This document shows positions 1-8,141 of a stretch of 33,952 bases of DNA, piece after piece; within the stretch, counting starts at the first letter, position 1, and each line of letters starts with the position of its first letter. The notes under the pieces are model-generated. The model saw nothing but the letters and a program-made list of their open reading frames with translations, had not been told where the DNA came from and ran no database searches. The DNA is from Ignavibacteriales bacterium (lineage in GTDB: Bacteria > Bacteroidota > Ignavibacteria > Ignavibacteriales > Melioribacteraceae), in assembly GCA_003599395.1 (NCBI GenBank), contig QZJX01000044.1:1-33952 (forward strand). The letters run 5' to 3'. The position numbers were made by a program, and so were the translations under genes.

Positions 1-644
1 TTTGGATTTTTGAAACCGGATTAATTTTTTCCGGGATAATTCTTGCGATGGGAAGAGCTGATCTTGCAATTGCAGTCACACTTGGCATTGTAATAATCTT
101 TTTAAGAAAAATAGCACTAAAGAAAATTGTTCCTGCTGCAGTAATTGCTTTTACATTAACAATAGTTGCCCTCCAATTCAATCCGGGTGAATCTGCCGGA
201 AGAATTTCTAATCCAACTACATTATCGGATCGGGATGTTTTATATAAAGGATTTTTTGAACTAGCTTCGGAGCACCCAATTCTAGGATTTGGTCCTAGAA
301 CTTTTCATGAGATTTTCCCATTCAAGGATAAACTTGCTGATAAAAAAGTTGGCACCTGGCATAATGATTATATCCAAACATACCTTGAAAGCGGTATTTT
401 TGCTTTAGTTTTGCTCTTAATCTTAATTTTTCTGTTTTTTCACAAATCGAAATGGGTCATCTTAAAGCCTAGTAAATTGGTTAAAATTGATAACGATAAA
501 TTCGCTCTGATTTTCGGTACAATCGCAATATTGCTATCAGGATTAACGGGTGTTTTTTTGTATTCGCCAATTTTATCAATTCTATTCGCATATTTTATTT
601 CTTTATTCTCTTATTTCCATTATATTGATGGTTATCAAAGTTAA
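1..644 (+). CDS. O-antigen polymerase/ligase (Wzy/WaaL family), 3' part only
   Basis: The reading frame is open from the left edge (first full codon at base 3), so the true start lies outside the window; the ATG at base 48 is internal. About 213 C-terminal residues are visible. They contain several hydrophobic membrane segments and the hallmark of the Wzy_C/O-antigen ligase family: a large extracytoplasmic loop ending in H-N-D-Y-I-Q-x-x-x-E-x-G just before a long transmembrane helix. These proteins polymerise lipid-linked repeat units or ligate finished glycan to a lipid or protein acceptor on the periplasmic face of the inner membrane. Followed downstream by flippase, glycosyltransferase and initiating transferase genes, a Wzy polymerase is the more economical reading, but ligase and polymerase cannot be told apart from sequence alone. 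After the TAA there is only a weak AT-rich hairpin at 649-665. Confidence 0.85.
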   Translation, partial: WIFETGLIFSGIILAMGRADLAIAVTLGIVIIFLRKIALKKIVPAAVIAFTLTIVALQFNPGESAGRISNPTTLSDRDVLYKGFFELASEHPILGFGPRTFHEIFPFKDKLADKKVGTWHNDYIQTYLESGIFALVLLLILIFLFFHKSKWVILKPSKLVKIDNDKFALIFGTIAILLSGLTGVFLYSPILSILFAYFISLFSYFHYIDGYQS

Positions 645-712
645 AGGCAAATTTGTAACAAATTTATTAAATTATTTTTCATAGATTTTAGAGAAATTAT
701 CTACCATCATTA

Positions 713-720
713 AAGGAGGT
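713..720 (+). promoter_or_regulatory. Strong Shine-Dalgarno of the lectin gene
   Basis: AAGGAGGT lies 5 bases before the ATG at 726. It is a near-perfect anti-SD complement, much stronger than those of the neighbouring polysaccharide genes, and suggests high expression of this small secreted protein. The rest of the 645-725 gap is AT-rich, with no promoter I would commit to. Confidence 0.75.
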
Positions 721-725
721 TATAC

Positions 726-1073
726 ATGAAAAAAGTATTATTTGCTGCACTATTTTTGATACTTTCGGTTGGTTTATTCGCTCAACAAATTGAAAGTGGT
801 GTTTTTGATGTAAATAGTAACACAAAAGGGTATTCGCTTGATAAAAATAGCGGAGACAGAATTTTTACTTTAGAAGTAAGATTCAATAAACCATTTGAAA
901 CAATTCCGGACGTTGTTGTTGGTTTAAATAAGATGGAATTTGATAAAAACACAAACGCAAGAGTAGATGTTCAAGCATCAGCAGTTTCACGTGATGGTTT
1001 TGTTCTCAGAATAAAAACATGGGGTGATACACGAGTCTTGGTTCTTGGCGGCAGCTGGGTTGCCCACAATTAA
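726..1073 (+). CDS. Small secreted protein with H-type lectin domain
   Basis: A 115-residue protein. Residues 1-19 form a signal peptide (Lys-Lys, hydrophobic core, FA before QQ), so the mature protein is about 96 residues, essentially one domain. The pattern fits the H-type lectin family (discoidin II/Helix pomatia agglutinin fold): an N-terminal ESGVF, then PFETIPDVVVGL, a central R-x-D-V-x-A stretch, GFVLRIKTW and a closing SWVAHN. H-type lectins are small beta-sandwiches that bind GalNAc or related sugars, usually as trimers or hexamers. The gene sits inside a surface-glycan cluster but has its own strong ribosome binding site and a terminator directly after it, so it is probably expressed separately. 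Binding to the organism's own glycan, to prey or host glycans, or to none are all possible. The fold call is fairly firm; the ligand is unknown. Confidence 0.75.
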   Translation: MKKVLFAALFLILSVGLFAQQIESGVFDVNSNTKGYSLDKNSGDRIFTLEVRFNKPFETIPDVVVGLNKMEFDKNTNARVDVQASAVSRDGFVLRIKTWGDTRVLVLGGSWVAHN

Positions 1074-1080
1074 TTTTGAT

Positions 1081-1113
1081 TCGGAGGGTGAAAACCCTCC
1101 GATCATTTTCTTA
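1081..1113 (+). terminator. Intrinsic terminator after the lectin gene
   Basis: A 9-bp perfect stem (1081-1089 with 1094-1102, core CGGAGGGT/ACCCTCCG) closes on a GAAA tetraloop and is followed by a T-rich tract (ATTTTCTT). It begins 8 bases after the lectin stop codon. Confidence 0.8.
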
Positions 1114-1141
1114 CCTTTCTCAGCAATAAATCTTATATTTA
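1111..1141 (+). promoter_or_regulatory. Possible Bacteroidetes-type promoter of the glycan operon
   Basis: TTA at 1111-1113, 20 bases, then TATATTTA at 1134-1141. Against TTG-N20-TAnnTTTG this has one mismatch in each element but the right spacing. It lies between the lectin terminator and the ATG at 1168, where a promoter for the downstream run is expected. Confidence 0.4.
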
Positions 1142-1167
1142 TCATATAAAACTTACCAGCTCTTTAA

Positions 1168-2367
1168 ATGAAAAAAATTCTTGTCGTTACTACTTTTAAT
1201 AATCACTTCCATTTTTTTTATAGACTTTCCCAAACATTGATTCAATTTGGTTTTGAGACTCACTTTTTGACGAATAAGTATTCAATTTTTCTGGAAGCAC
1301 AAAAACTTGATCAGAAAATATATTTTTTGTCAAAAGAAAGAAAAAGTGTCCCGGATGTAGATATACTCAATTCATTTGAAGTGTCTGCCGGCTCAATTAC
1401 AACTACACAAGCAAATCTCATTACTTCGTCAGTATGGAGCAAATTAGAGGTTTTGAATCGAATAAATAATTATGAGTATAACTTTTTATGGGGTGGAGTT
1501 AGATTAATTGAATTGACTTCCGCCGAGTTTGCATTCCGGAATAATATAAAAGCTCTATTTTTTGAGCTTGGAAATTTTCCCAATAAAATTTTTGTCGATC
1601 CTAAAGGTACAAATGCGAGATCATTGCTTGCGGAAAAACCGGAAGTTTTAGATACAATGCAAATTGATCCGGAAATGTTTAAACAGTGGAGAACTGAATA
1701 TATTGCAAAAAGTTTGAGTAATCACTTAGTTCCTCAAAGTGGTGCCGCAGCCGGAGTTGAATACAAAAAAAATCTATTAGATATATACGGATTTAGATTT
1801 TGTAAGTTAATTCAAAACGAAAGTCTAATAACAAAAGAAAAACTGCTTGGTAAGTACTTACGAAAAGTTATCAAATTGGAATATGACCAAATTGATCTCG
1901 ATAAAACAGATTATCTCTTCTTCCCGATGCAAGTAAATAAAGATGCACAGTTAATACTAAATAGTAAGATTGGTAATCTGGAAGCATTAAAACTTGCAAA
2001 TAAGATTGCTGAAGAAAAAGGTTTGAAATTGGTCGTTAAACCTCATCCTGGTGAAGTTGAATTTGGGTTTATTAAAAAAGTTAATAATCTTAAAAATAGT
2101 TTAGGTTTTTGTTTTGTCAATAATAATACTATCGAACTCGTACATAAATCCAAGGAAGTTGCTACGATTAACTCTACAGTTGGATTACAAGCAAAAATAT
2201 TAAATAAACCGGTGACTTGTTTTGGAAAAGCTTTTTATGATAAATTTGATGAAAATAGATTGGCAGCTTATCTTCAAAGTTATTTAATTGATGCTGATTT
2301 TTGGAATGATAATAAAATTGATACACCTTCAGCTGAGCAAATTCTAAATAGAGCTGAACTAAAGTAG
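1168..2367 (+). CDS. Capsule polysaccharide synthesis protein, KpsS/LipB-like transferase
   Basis: A 399-residue cytoplasmic protein of the Capsule_synth family (KpsS, KpsC, LipB). N-terminal residues 1-35 form a first Rossmann-like strand-helix. Diagnostic pieces are FFELGNFPNKIF near 131-142, FFPMQVNKDAQ near 251-261, KPHPGE at 291-296 and NSTVGLQA at 335-342 followed by CFGKAFYD at 351-358. The HPGE and NSTVG motifs mark the donor-binding half of the GT-B fold. In capsule systems of the KpsC/KpsS type these enzymes add Kdo to a lipid anchor. Here the neighbours are of the Wzx/Wzy type, so it may instead be an ordinary glycosyltransferase of the pathway, perhaps adding Kdo or another ulosonic acid. 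It is the first gene of the tightly packed run, after a terminator and a candidate promoter. Family call firm; donor and acceptor unknown. Confidence 0.75.
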   Translation: MKKILVVTTFNNHFHFFYRLSQTLIQFGFETHFLTNKYSIFLEAQKLDQKIYFLSKERKSVPDVDILNSFEVSAGSITTTQANLITSSVWSKLEVLNRINNYEYNFLWGGVRLIELTSAEFAFRNNIKALFFELGNFPNKIFVDPKGTNARSLLAEKPEVLDTMQIDPEMFKQWRTEYIAKSLSNHLVPQSGAAAGVEYKKNLLDIYGFRFCKLIQNESLITKEKLLGKYLRKVIKLEYDQIDLDKTDYLFFPMQVNKDAQLILNSKIGNLEALKLANKIAEEKGLKLVVKPHPGEVEFGFIKKVNNLKNSLGFCFVNNNTIELVHKSKEVATINSTVGLQAKILNKPVTCFGKAFYDKFDENRLAAYLQSYLIDADFWNDNKIDTPSAEQILNRAELK

Positions 2368-2375
2368 AGTTTTAT

Positions 2376-3767
2376 GTGACCAAAGAATATTTCAAAAAAG
2401 GGATTCTTTTATATTTTCTTGGGAATGTCAGTTCTAAGTTAATTACACTTTTATTACTTCCTCTTTTTACTTATTACCTTACGCAAGAAGAATTCGGTCT
2501 CTTTGATGTCCTAAACACTATTGTAATGTTCTTCGTTCCGATTGTCGGTGTTCAATTATTTGAGGGTATCTTAAGATTTCTACTTGATAGTAATGAAACA
2601 AATAAACATAGCAAGGTTATCACAACTTCTTTTTATTTTCTTTTGATTAATTTAGTTCTGCTTAATTTATTCTTTCTCGCCATTGTAAATTTTATCAATA
2701 TTCCTCATTCAACCTGGCTGCTATTATATTTTAATTTTTACTTCATTAATTTTTACCTACAAAGAATTTCACGTGGACTGCAGCTTCAGAAGGTTTTCGC
2801 ATTTTCAGGCATTATAAACACTTTGGTTATAGCAATTGTAAGCGCGTTATTCCTAATTCAATATGACTTCAAAACAGATGGATTATTGGCAGCTTATTTT
2901 TTTGGCAGCTTTTCATCATCTATTTACCTCATATTTTCAACAAAAATTCATCGTTATATCCGAATAGTAGCTTTTGATAAAATCTTACTCAATCAACTTT
3001 TAGTTTACTCAATTCCGTTACTTTTTGATGCAGTTCTTTGGTGGACAATGAATTTGTCAGATAGATTGATACTAGGCTACTTTAATGGTACAGGTGATGT
3101 AGGTATTTATAGCGTTGCCAATAAATTTGCTGCTTTGTTGACCTTTCTCAATCATATATTTTATCTTGTTTGGCAGGAGTATGCTCTTATCAATTCAAGT
3201 GATTCTTCTAGAATCGAAGAATTCAAAAAAATATTTATTCAGTATGTAAAAATTCAATTTACGGGGATACTTATATTGATGCCCATTTCCAAATTCGCGA
3301 TTCAGTATCTAATTGATGAAAAATTTATTTCTGCTTATTTATTTGTTCCCGCACTAATGATTGGTGCGATGTATTCTTCTTTAGCCGCATTTTATGGAAT
3401 CTTTTATCAAAGGTTAAAAAGAACAAGTGGCGCTCTTTACACTTCACTAATTGCCGCAATATTAAATGTAGGCGCTAATTTTCTATTGATTCCTAGTTAC
3501 GGAATCTGGGCTGCAGCGGGCTCAACAATGGCTGCATTTTTATTATTATTGATTATACGGATGTATATTTTCCGTGATTCGTTTAATCTTGGTAAATCTT
3601 TTTTATTCAAAGTACTTATTGCCGTTATATTACTAACACTTAGTCTATCCTTATATTTTAATGATGGAATTCATTGGCAAATTATAAACTTATTGTTTGC
3701 TGTGGTTTTGTTTTTAGTGATTAATAAAAACTTCATTCAAAAATTGTTTACTAGAACGTCAAATTAG
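2376..3767 (+). CDS. Polysaccharide flippase, Wzx/MOP family
   Basis: A 463-residue polytopic membrane protein with about 12-14 hydrophobic segments spread over its whole length. It begins with FKKGILLYFLGNVSSKLITLLLLPLFTYY-like sequence, the standard opening of the MOP/RfbX flippases, and the EFGLFDVLNT pattern follows. It should move undecaprenyl-diphosphate-linked repeat units from the cytoplasmic to the periplasmic face for polymerisation. The start is GTG at 2376: the ATG two bases earlier (2374) runs straight into TGA. The gene begins 8 bases after the previous stop and ends directly against the next start codon. Confidence 0.88.
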   Translation: MTKEYFKKGILLYFLGNVSSKLITLLLLPLFTYYLTQEEFGLFDVLNTIVMFFVPIVGVQLFEGILRFLLDSNETNKHSKVITTSFYFLLINLVLLNLFFLAIVNFINIPHSTWLLLYFNFYFINFYLQRISRGLQLQKVFAFSGIINTLVIAIVSALFLIQYDFKTDGLLAAYFFGSFSSSIYLIFSTKIHRYIRIVAFDKILLNQLLVYSIPLLFDAVLWWTMNLSDRLILGYFNGTGDVGIYSVANKFAALLTFLNHIFYLVWQEYALINSSDSSRIEEFKKIFIQYVKIQFTGILILMPISKFAIQYLIDEKFISAYLFVPALMIGAMYSSLAAFYGIFYQRLKRTSGALYTSLIAAILNVGANFLLIPSYGIWAAAGSTMAAFLLLLIIRMYIFRDSFNLGKSFLFKVLIAVILLTLSLSLYFNDGIHWQIINLLFAVVLFLVINKNFIQKLFTRTSN

Positions 3768-4862
3768 TTGCAAAACAAAGTAAATATATTGCAAATAAGT
3801 GTACGCGCAGACATTGGCGGGGGACCTGAACATCTTTACAATTTAGTAAAAGGCTCGACTCAAAAGTTTAACTATTTTATTGCAGCTCCAAACGATAAAC
3901 CATATTTGGAACTATTTCGTTCACTGGTCGGAAACGATAATATAATTATCATTCCTCATCGTAAATTTAGAGTTTCTGCTTTCCTTAGTTTAAGAGAGTT
4001 TATTAAAAAAAATAATATCTCGATAATACATTCGCATGGCAAAGGTGCCGGAATATATGGCAGATTGCTGGCTCTCATTACTGGTAAAAGATCGATTCAT
4101 ACTTTACACGGTTTTCATATCGGCAAGTACAATCTTCTGCAGAAACAATTATACTTTTTTATAGAACGAATACTTTCAATATTTTCACAAAAAATAATTG
4201 CGGTTTCCGAAGGAGAAAAGAAACATATTCTTGAATCCAATATATGCAGTGAATCAAAAATTTTAGTTATAGAAAATGGGATCAAAATTCCTGATCAATT
4301 CATTTCACAGGAAAACTTTAATCAAACACCCAAAAAGCTTATGCATTTAACGCGTTTTGATTATCAGAAAAATACATCTCAATTGATTTCCATTTGTAAT
4401 GAACTCAAAGAGAGGAAAGAACTGAATAATTTCCAATTTAATATCTACGGAGAAGGTGAAGAATTTGAAGCGTTTAAGCAACAAATTATTGATTTAGAAT
4501 TAGAAAATTCAATTATTTTAAAAGGTGCTGATCCGAACGCAAGAGAAAAATTAGTCGAAGGCTTTTGTTATATTTCTACTTCAAGATGGGAGGGATTACC
4601 TATTAGTTTATTGGAGGCTTTTGCCGTTGGTCTTCCGGTAATTTGTTCGGATACAACCGGCAATAATGATTTAGTTAAAAATAATTTCAACGGATATCTT
4701 TATGATATTTCTGATCCTTCACAAGCAGTTGATTATTTACTAAACCTATCTGCCGATCAAGAACTTTGGAGTAAACTTTCCACCAATGCTAGAGATTTTG
4801 TAACTAATAATTATAGTTTGGAGAAAATGATTAGTAAAATAGAACAGGTATACGATAATTGA
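3768..4862 (+). CDS. Glycosyltransferase family 4
   Basis: A 364-residue GT-B enzyme. The N-terminal acceptor domain has the glycine-rich GGGPEHL loop at 17-23 and HSHGKGAG at 88-95, followed by HTLHGFH at 111-117. The C-terminal donor domain carries the GT4 E-x7-E motif (E275 in RWEGLP and E283 in LLEAFAVGLP). It transfers a nucleotide-activated sugar, with retention of configuration, onto a growing lipid-linked oligosaccharide at the inner face of the membrane; the sugar cannot be read from the sequence. The start is TTG at 3768, directly after the flippase TAG, with no good Shine-Dalgarno, so translation is probably coupled. The start is supported because the first beta-strand (KVNILQIS) begins at residue 4. 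The stop overlaps the next gene by 4 bases. Confidence 0.85.
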   Translation: MQNKVNILQISVRADIGGGPEHLYNLVKGSTQKFNYFIAAPNDKPYLELFRSLVGNDNIIIIPHRKFRVSAFLSLREFIKKNNISIIHSHGKGAGIYGRLLALITGKRSIHTLHGFHIGKYNLLQKQLYFFIERILSIFSQKIIAVSEGEKKHILESNICSESKILVIENGIKIPDQFISQENFNQTPKKLMHLTRFDYQKNTSQLISICNELKERKELNNFQFNIYGEGEEFEAFKQQIIDLELENSIILKGADPNAREKLVEGFCYISTSRWEGLPISLLEAFAVGLPVICSDTTGNNDLVKNNFNGYLYDISDPSQAVDYLLNLSADQELWSKLSTNARDFVTNNYSLEKMISKIEQVYDN

Positions 4863-5983
4863 AAACAGCAATTGTGCATGAATGGTTTGTGGATTATATG
4901 GGCTCGGAAAAATGTGTTGAGTCATTTAATAATATTTATCCGCAAAGTGATGTATTTTCTTTAATTGATTTCTTAGATGAATCGGATAGAAAAAAGATAT
5001 TAAAAGGAAAACATGCAAAAACAAGCTTTATTCAAAAGCTGCCGAGAGCAAGAACTTCTTATAGATCTTTTCTGCCTTTGTTTCCATTAGCAATTGAACA
5101 ACTTGATGTTTCTGACTACGATGTAATTATTTCAAGTTCTCATTCAGTTGCAAAAGGTGTTTTGACCAACAGTAAACAATTACATATTTGTTATTGTCAT
5201 ACACCAATGAGATATGCTTGGGATTTGTATCACCAATATATCCTTGAGAGTGGTTTGCAGAAAGGTATTAAAGCATTCTTCGCCAAATATTTTCTTCATA
5301 AAATAAGAATGTGGGATTTTATTTCTTCCAATAGAGTCGATTATTTTATTGCTAATTCAAATTATATAGCAAAGCGGATTAAGAAAATTTATGGTCGAGA
5401 TGCTGATGTAATTTATCCGCCTGTAGATATTGATAAATTTGAACTGACGAAAGTTAAGGAAGATTATTACCTGATCGTTGCGAGATTTGTTCCATACAAA
5501 AAAGTTGATATCGTTGTTGATGCATTTACAAAACTTACCAGCCATAAACTAATTGTTATTGGAAGCGGACCGGATGAACATAAATTAAAGAAAATAGCTA
5601 CCTCAAATATTGAATTCAAAGGTTATCAAAATGATTCTGATTTAACGAAGTTAATGCAAAAAGCAAAAGCTTTTATTTATGCAGCCGAAGAAGATTTTGG
5701 AATTACAATTGTAGAAGCTCAGGCTGCTGGTACACCGGTTATAGCATATGGTGAAGGCGGTGCTAAAGAAACGGTTGTTCCCGGAAAAACCGGAATATTA
5801 TTCAATAAGCAAACATCTGATTCATTGATTAATGCAGTTAATGAGTTTGAAAAATCAATTCAAGATTTTAATCCCCAGACAATTAGCGACCATGCAAAAC
5901 AATTTTCTAGACAGGTTTTTGAGAGTAGAATTAAAGAATATGTCGAGGTAAAATACCAAGAATTTTTAACAGCGGGTAATTAG
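4859..5983 (+). CDS. Glycosyltransferase family 4, WbaZ-like
   Basis: A 374-residue GT-B enzyme resembling the WbaZ-type mannosyltransferase subgroup: it opens with AIVHEWFVDYMGSEK, has CYCHTPMRYAWDL near 111-123 and VIYPPVDIDKF near 184-194, and ends with the E-x7-E motif of GT4 (E278 and E286 in EEDFGITIVEA). It probably adds a hexose, plausibly mannose, during repeat-unit assembly; the sugar is an inference from the subgroup. The start is TTG in a TTGA overlap with the preceding gene, and the family N-terminus (K-x-A-I-V-H-E-W) begins right there, which supports it. The next gene starts one base after its stop. Confidence 0.85.
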   Translation: MKTAIVHEWFVDYMGSEKCVESFNNIYPQSDVFSLIDFLDESDRKKILKGKHAKTSFIQKLPRARTSYRSFLPLFPLAIEQLDVSDYDVIISSSHSVAKGVLTNSKQLHICYCHTPMRYAWDLYHQYILESGLQKGIKAFFAKYFLHKIRMWDFISSNRVDYFIANSNYIAKRIKKIYGRDADVIYPPVDIDKFELTKVKEDYYLIVARFVPYKKVDIVVDAFTKLTSHKLIVIGSGPDEHKLKKIATSNIEFKGYQNDSDLTKLMQKAKAFIYAAEEDFGITIVEAQAAGTPVIAYGEGGAKETVVPGKTGILFNKQTSDSLINAVNEFEKSIQDFNPQTISDHAKQFSRQVFESRIKEYVEVKYQEFLTAGN

Positions 5984-5984
5984 G

Positions 5985-7370
5985 ATGTTGGATCAAAAAT
6001 CATTACTAAATCTTAGAAAGATTCTTGACTTTTTATTTCTGAATATCTCGTTTTTACTTGCAGCTTTTTTTGCACAACCCATTGAAGCATTACTAACCAA
6101 TCAGCTTATTTTCATACTTTTAATCCTTCAGAATATTATTTGGTATACAACATCTGCAATTACTTCAACCTATTATGATGCTACTTACCGGTCGTTTTCA
6201 GATCAATTCTTTAATCTTGGCAAAAACATTATCATCGAAATAGTATTCGCGATACTTTATTTATTCTTTGTTAAAGAAAATTTGTTCACCAGAAATTTTG
6301 TTTTTTATTTCAGTACGCTTTTAATTATTCTGATATATTCAAAGGAATACTTAGTTTGGAAATTTGTTGATAGTGAACGACGAAAGGGGAAAAATTTACG
6401 AAACCTAATTGTTGTTGGTGTTAATGGTTTTAGTCTTCAGTTTGTTGAAGAAATTGAATTAAGATCGGAATTTGGATATAAATTTATTGGATTCATTGAT
6501 GAATCTTTAGCGGATAGAAACGTTTTGGGTAGATTAAGTGATCTCGAAAAAATAATAACAGATAATAAAATCACTGATGTAATTTATTCGGGCTCATTAG
6601 ATGACCAGCAAATATTTGAAAACGTCGTAAAAATTTGTGATAAAAACGTTGTAAAACTAACCATATTACCGCAGATAAAGCAGTTTTTTAATTCTAATAT
6701 AGAAATGAATTTCCTCGGCAACTTTCCTGTGTTAACTTTTCGAAGCAATAAATTGGAGCAATTTCAATGGCGTTTTCTCAAACGAATATTTGATATTATT
6801 TTTTCAATATTAGCTCTAATCCTAATATTGTGGTGGGTCTATTTGATAATTGGATTGGTTATCAAGTTCACATCAAAGGGTAAAGTATTGTTTAACCAAG
6901 AGAGAATCGGTAGAGGAGAACGAACTTTTCTATGTTATAAATTCCGAACTATGCGAGGTATGGATTCATTCGGAAAGAATGCTTTAGTTGATGACTCAGA
7001 TAGAATAACTCCGATTGGTAAGATATTACGTAAGTACAGTTTAGATGAACTCCCACAATTTTTAAATGTGTTAAAGGGAGATATGTCCGTAGTTGGACCG
7101 AGACCGCATGCAGTTAATTATAATAATTTGTATTCCGATATGGTTGATGAGATAAAACTCAGACACCGGGTTAAGCCCGGAATTACAGGTTGGGCACAAG
7201 TACACGGATTAAGAGGTGATGTTTTTGATTTTGAAGAGAATAAAAACCGAACAAAGAAAAGAATTGATTTTGATAATTGGTATATTGAAAATTGGTCGGT
7301 TAAGTTGGATATTAAGATAATTATTGAAACGGTTTGGCAAATTATTTCCGGTAGAAACTTGGGGACTTAA
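5985..7370 (+). CDS. Polyprenyl-phosphate sugar phosphotransferase (WcaJ/WbaP type)
   Basis: A 461-residue initiating enzyme that transfers a sugar-1-phosphate from a UDP-sugar to undecaprenyl phosphate, the first step of repeat-unit synthesis. About four N-terminal transmembrane helices (residues 10-125) are followed by a CoA-binding-like Rossmann domain (LIVVGVNGFS near 141, GFIDE near 169). A membrane re-entrant helix (about 265-293) leads into the catalytic domain: NQERIGRGERTF, CYKFRTMR at 317-324, SLDELPQ at 352-358 with the catalytic Asp354-Glu355 pair, GDMSVVGPRP at 365-374 and KPGITGWAQVHG near 397-408. Length matches full-size WcaJ rather than the short catalytic-only forms. Glucose or galactose is the usual substrate; not decidable here. 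It lies between two glycosyltransferases in the same run. Confidence 0.9.
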   Translation: MLDQKSLLNLRKILDFLFLNISFLLAAFFAQPIEALLTNQLIFILLILQNIIWYTTSAITSTYYDATYRSFSDQFFNLGKNIIIEIVFAILYLFFVKENLFTRNFVFYFSTLLIILIYSKEYLVWKFVDSERRKGKNLRNLIVVGVNGFSLQFVEEIELRSEFGYKFIGFIDESLADRNVLGRLSDLEKIITDNKITDVIYSGSLDDQQIFENVVKICDKNVVKLTILPQIKQFFNSNIEMNFLGNFPVLTFRSNKLEQFQWRFLKRIFDIIFSILALILILWWVYLIIGLVIKFTSKGKVLFNQERIGRGERTFLCYKFRTMRGMDSFGKNALVDDSDRITPIGKILRKYSLDELPQFLNVLKGDMSVVGPRPHAVNYNNLYSDMVDEIKLRHRVKPGITGWAQVHGLRGDVFDFEENKNRTKKRIDFDNWYIENWSVKLDIKIIIETVWQIISGRNLGT

Positions 7371-7371
7371 T

Positions 7372-8139
7372 GTGAGTAAAATTGAAAAAATATCCTCCAT
7401 TATTATTGCAAAAAATGAAGAAAAAAATATCGGTAGATGTATAGAAAGCCAAATGAATTCCATTGATGAGATTATAGTGTTAGTTGATGAAAGTTCCACC
7501 GATAAAACTTTCCAAATTGTTTCATCTTTCGAAAAAGTTATAGCAAAAAAAACAAATTGGAAGGGATTTGCTGAAACTAAAAAAGAAGCTTTAGCCTTGA
7601 CAAGTTATAACTGGGTATTTTGGATTGATGCCGATGAAGAAATTACCAAAGAACTTTCCAACGAACTAAGAATGTTGAAGGGAACAGATGTTGATTTTAA
7701 TGCCTATAAAGTAGCTCGAAGAGCATTCTTTCTGGATAAGTGGATAAAACATAGCGGTTGGTACCCGGGTTATGTAACAAGATTCTTTAATAAAATTCAT
7801 AGCAGTTTTGACGAAAGCAAAGTGCATGAGGGATTAATCGTTGACGGAGAAATTGGACTACTAGAAAATGATATTAATCATTATACAGATCCTTCAATTC
7901 AACATTACTTCGAAAAGTTTAATAGATATACCTCTTTAGCCGCTGAAGATTTATTAAAGAAAGGTAGAATTGCAGACATTTCCGACATTGTTGTGAGACC
8001 TTTCTTCCAATTTTTTAAAATGTATTTTGTACGTCTAGGTTTTCTTGATGGACTAAGAGGGTTTATTCTTGCAATATTTTCATCCGCATATGTTTTTACT
8101 AAATATTGTAAGTTATGGGAGCTAAATAAGAAGAGTTAA
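7372..8139 (+). CDS. Glycosyltransferase family 2, WaaE-like
   Basis: A GT-A enzyme of 255 residues when started at GTG 7372. That start is preferred to an upstream in-frame ATG at 7324 because the extra 16 residues would lie inside the preceding coding sequence, a GGGGAC Shine-Dalgarno-like stretch lies just before it, and the family begins with the ISSIIIAKNEEKNIG strand. Other motifs: DEIIVLVDESSTDKT and the metal-binding DAD at residues 86-88 in FWIDADEE. The R-R-A-F-F-L-D-K-W-I-K-H-S-G-W-Y-P stretch and the later conserved H-Y followed by a YFEKFNRYTSLAAEDL segment match the lipopolysaccharide core beta-1,4-glucosyltransferase (WaaE/KdtX) subgroup. It may decorate the LPS core or add a sugar to the repeat unit. 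The next gene starts two bases after its stop. Confidence 0.85.
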   Translation: MSKIEKISSIIIAKNEEKNIGRCIESQMNSIDEIIVLVDESSTDKTFQIVSSFEKVIAKKTNWKGFAETKKEALALTSYNWVFWIDADEEITKELSNELRMLKGTDVDFNAYKVARRAFFLDKWIKHSGWYPGYVTRFFNKIHSSFDESKVHEGLIVDGEIGLLENDINHYTDPSIQHYFEKFNRYTSLAAEDLLKKGRIADISDIVVRPFFQFFKMYFVRLGFLDGLRGFILAIFSSAYVFTKYCKLWELNKKS

Positions 8140-8141
8140 AT

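Noticed and set aside
649-665. Inverted repeat AAATTTG-TAA-CAAATTT after the polymerase/ligase gene
   Set aside because: Only seven A/T-rich pairs and no clean U-tract; too weak to call a terminator.
2374-2379. ATG just before the flippase gene
   Set aside because: It reads ATG-TGA, an immediate stop; the overlapping GTG is the usable start.
7324-7371. Upstream ATG extending the GT2 gene by 16 residues
   Set aside because: The extension lies wholly inside the end of the preceding transferase gene, and the GT2 family begins at the GTG at 7372, which has a GGGGAC ribosome site.
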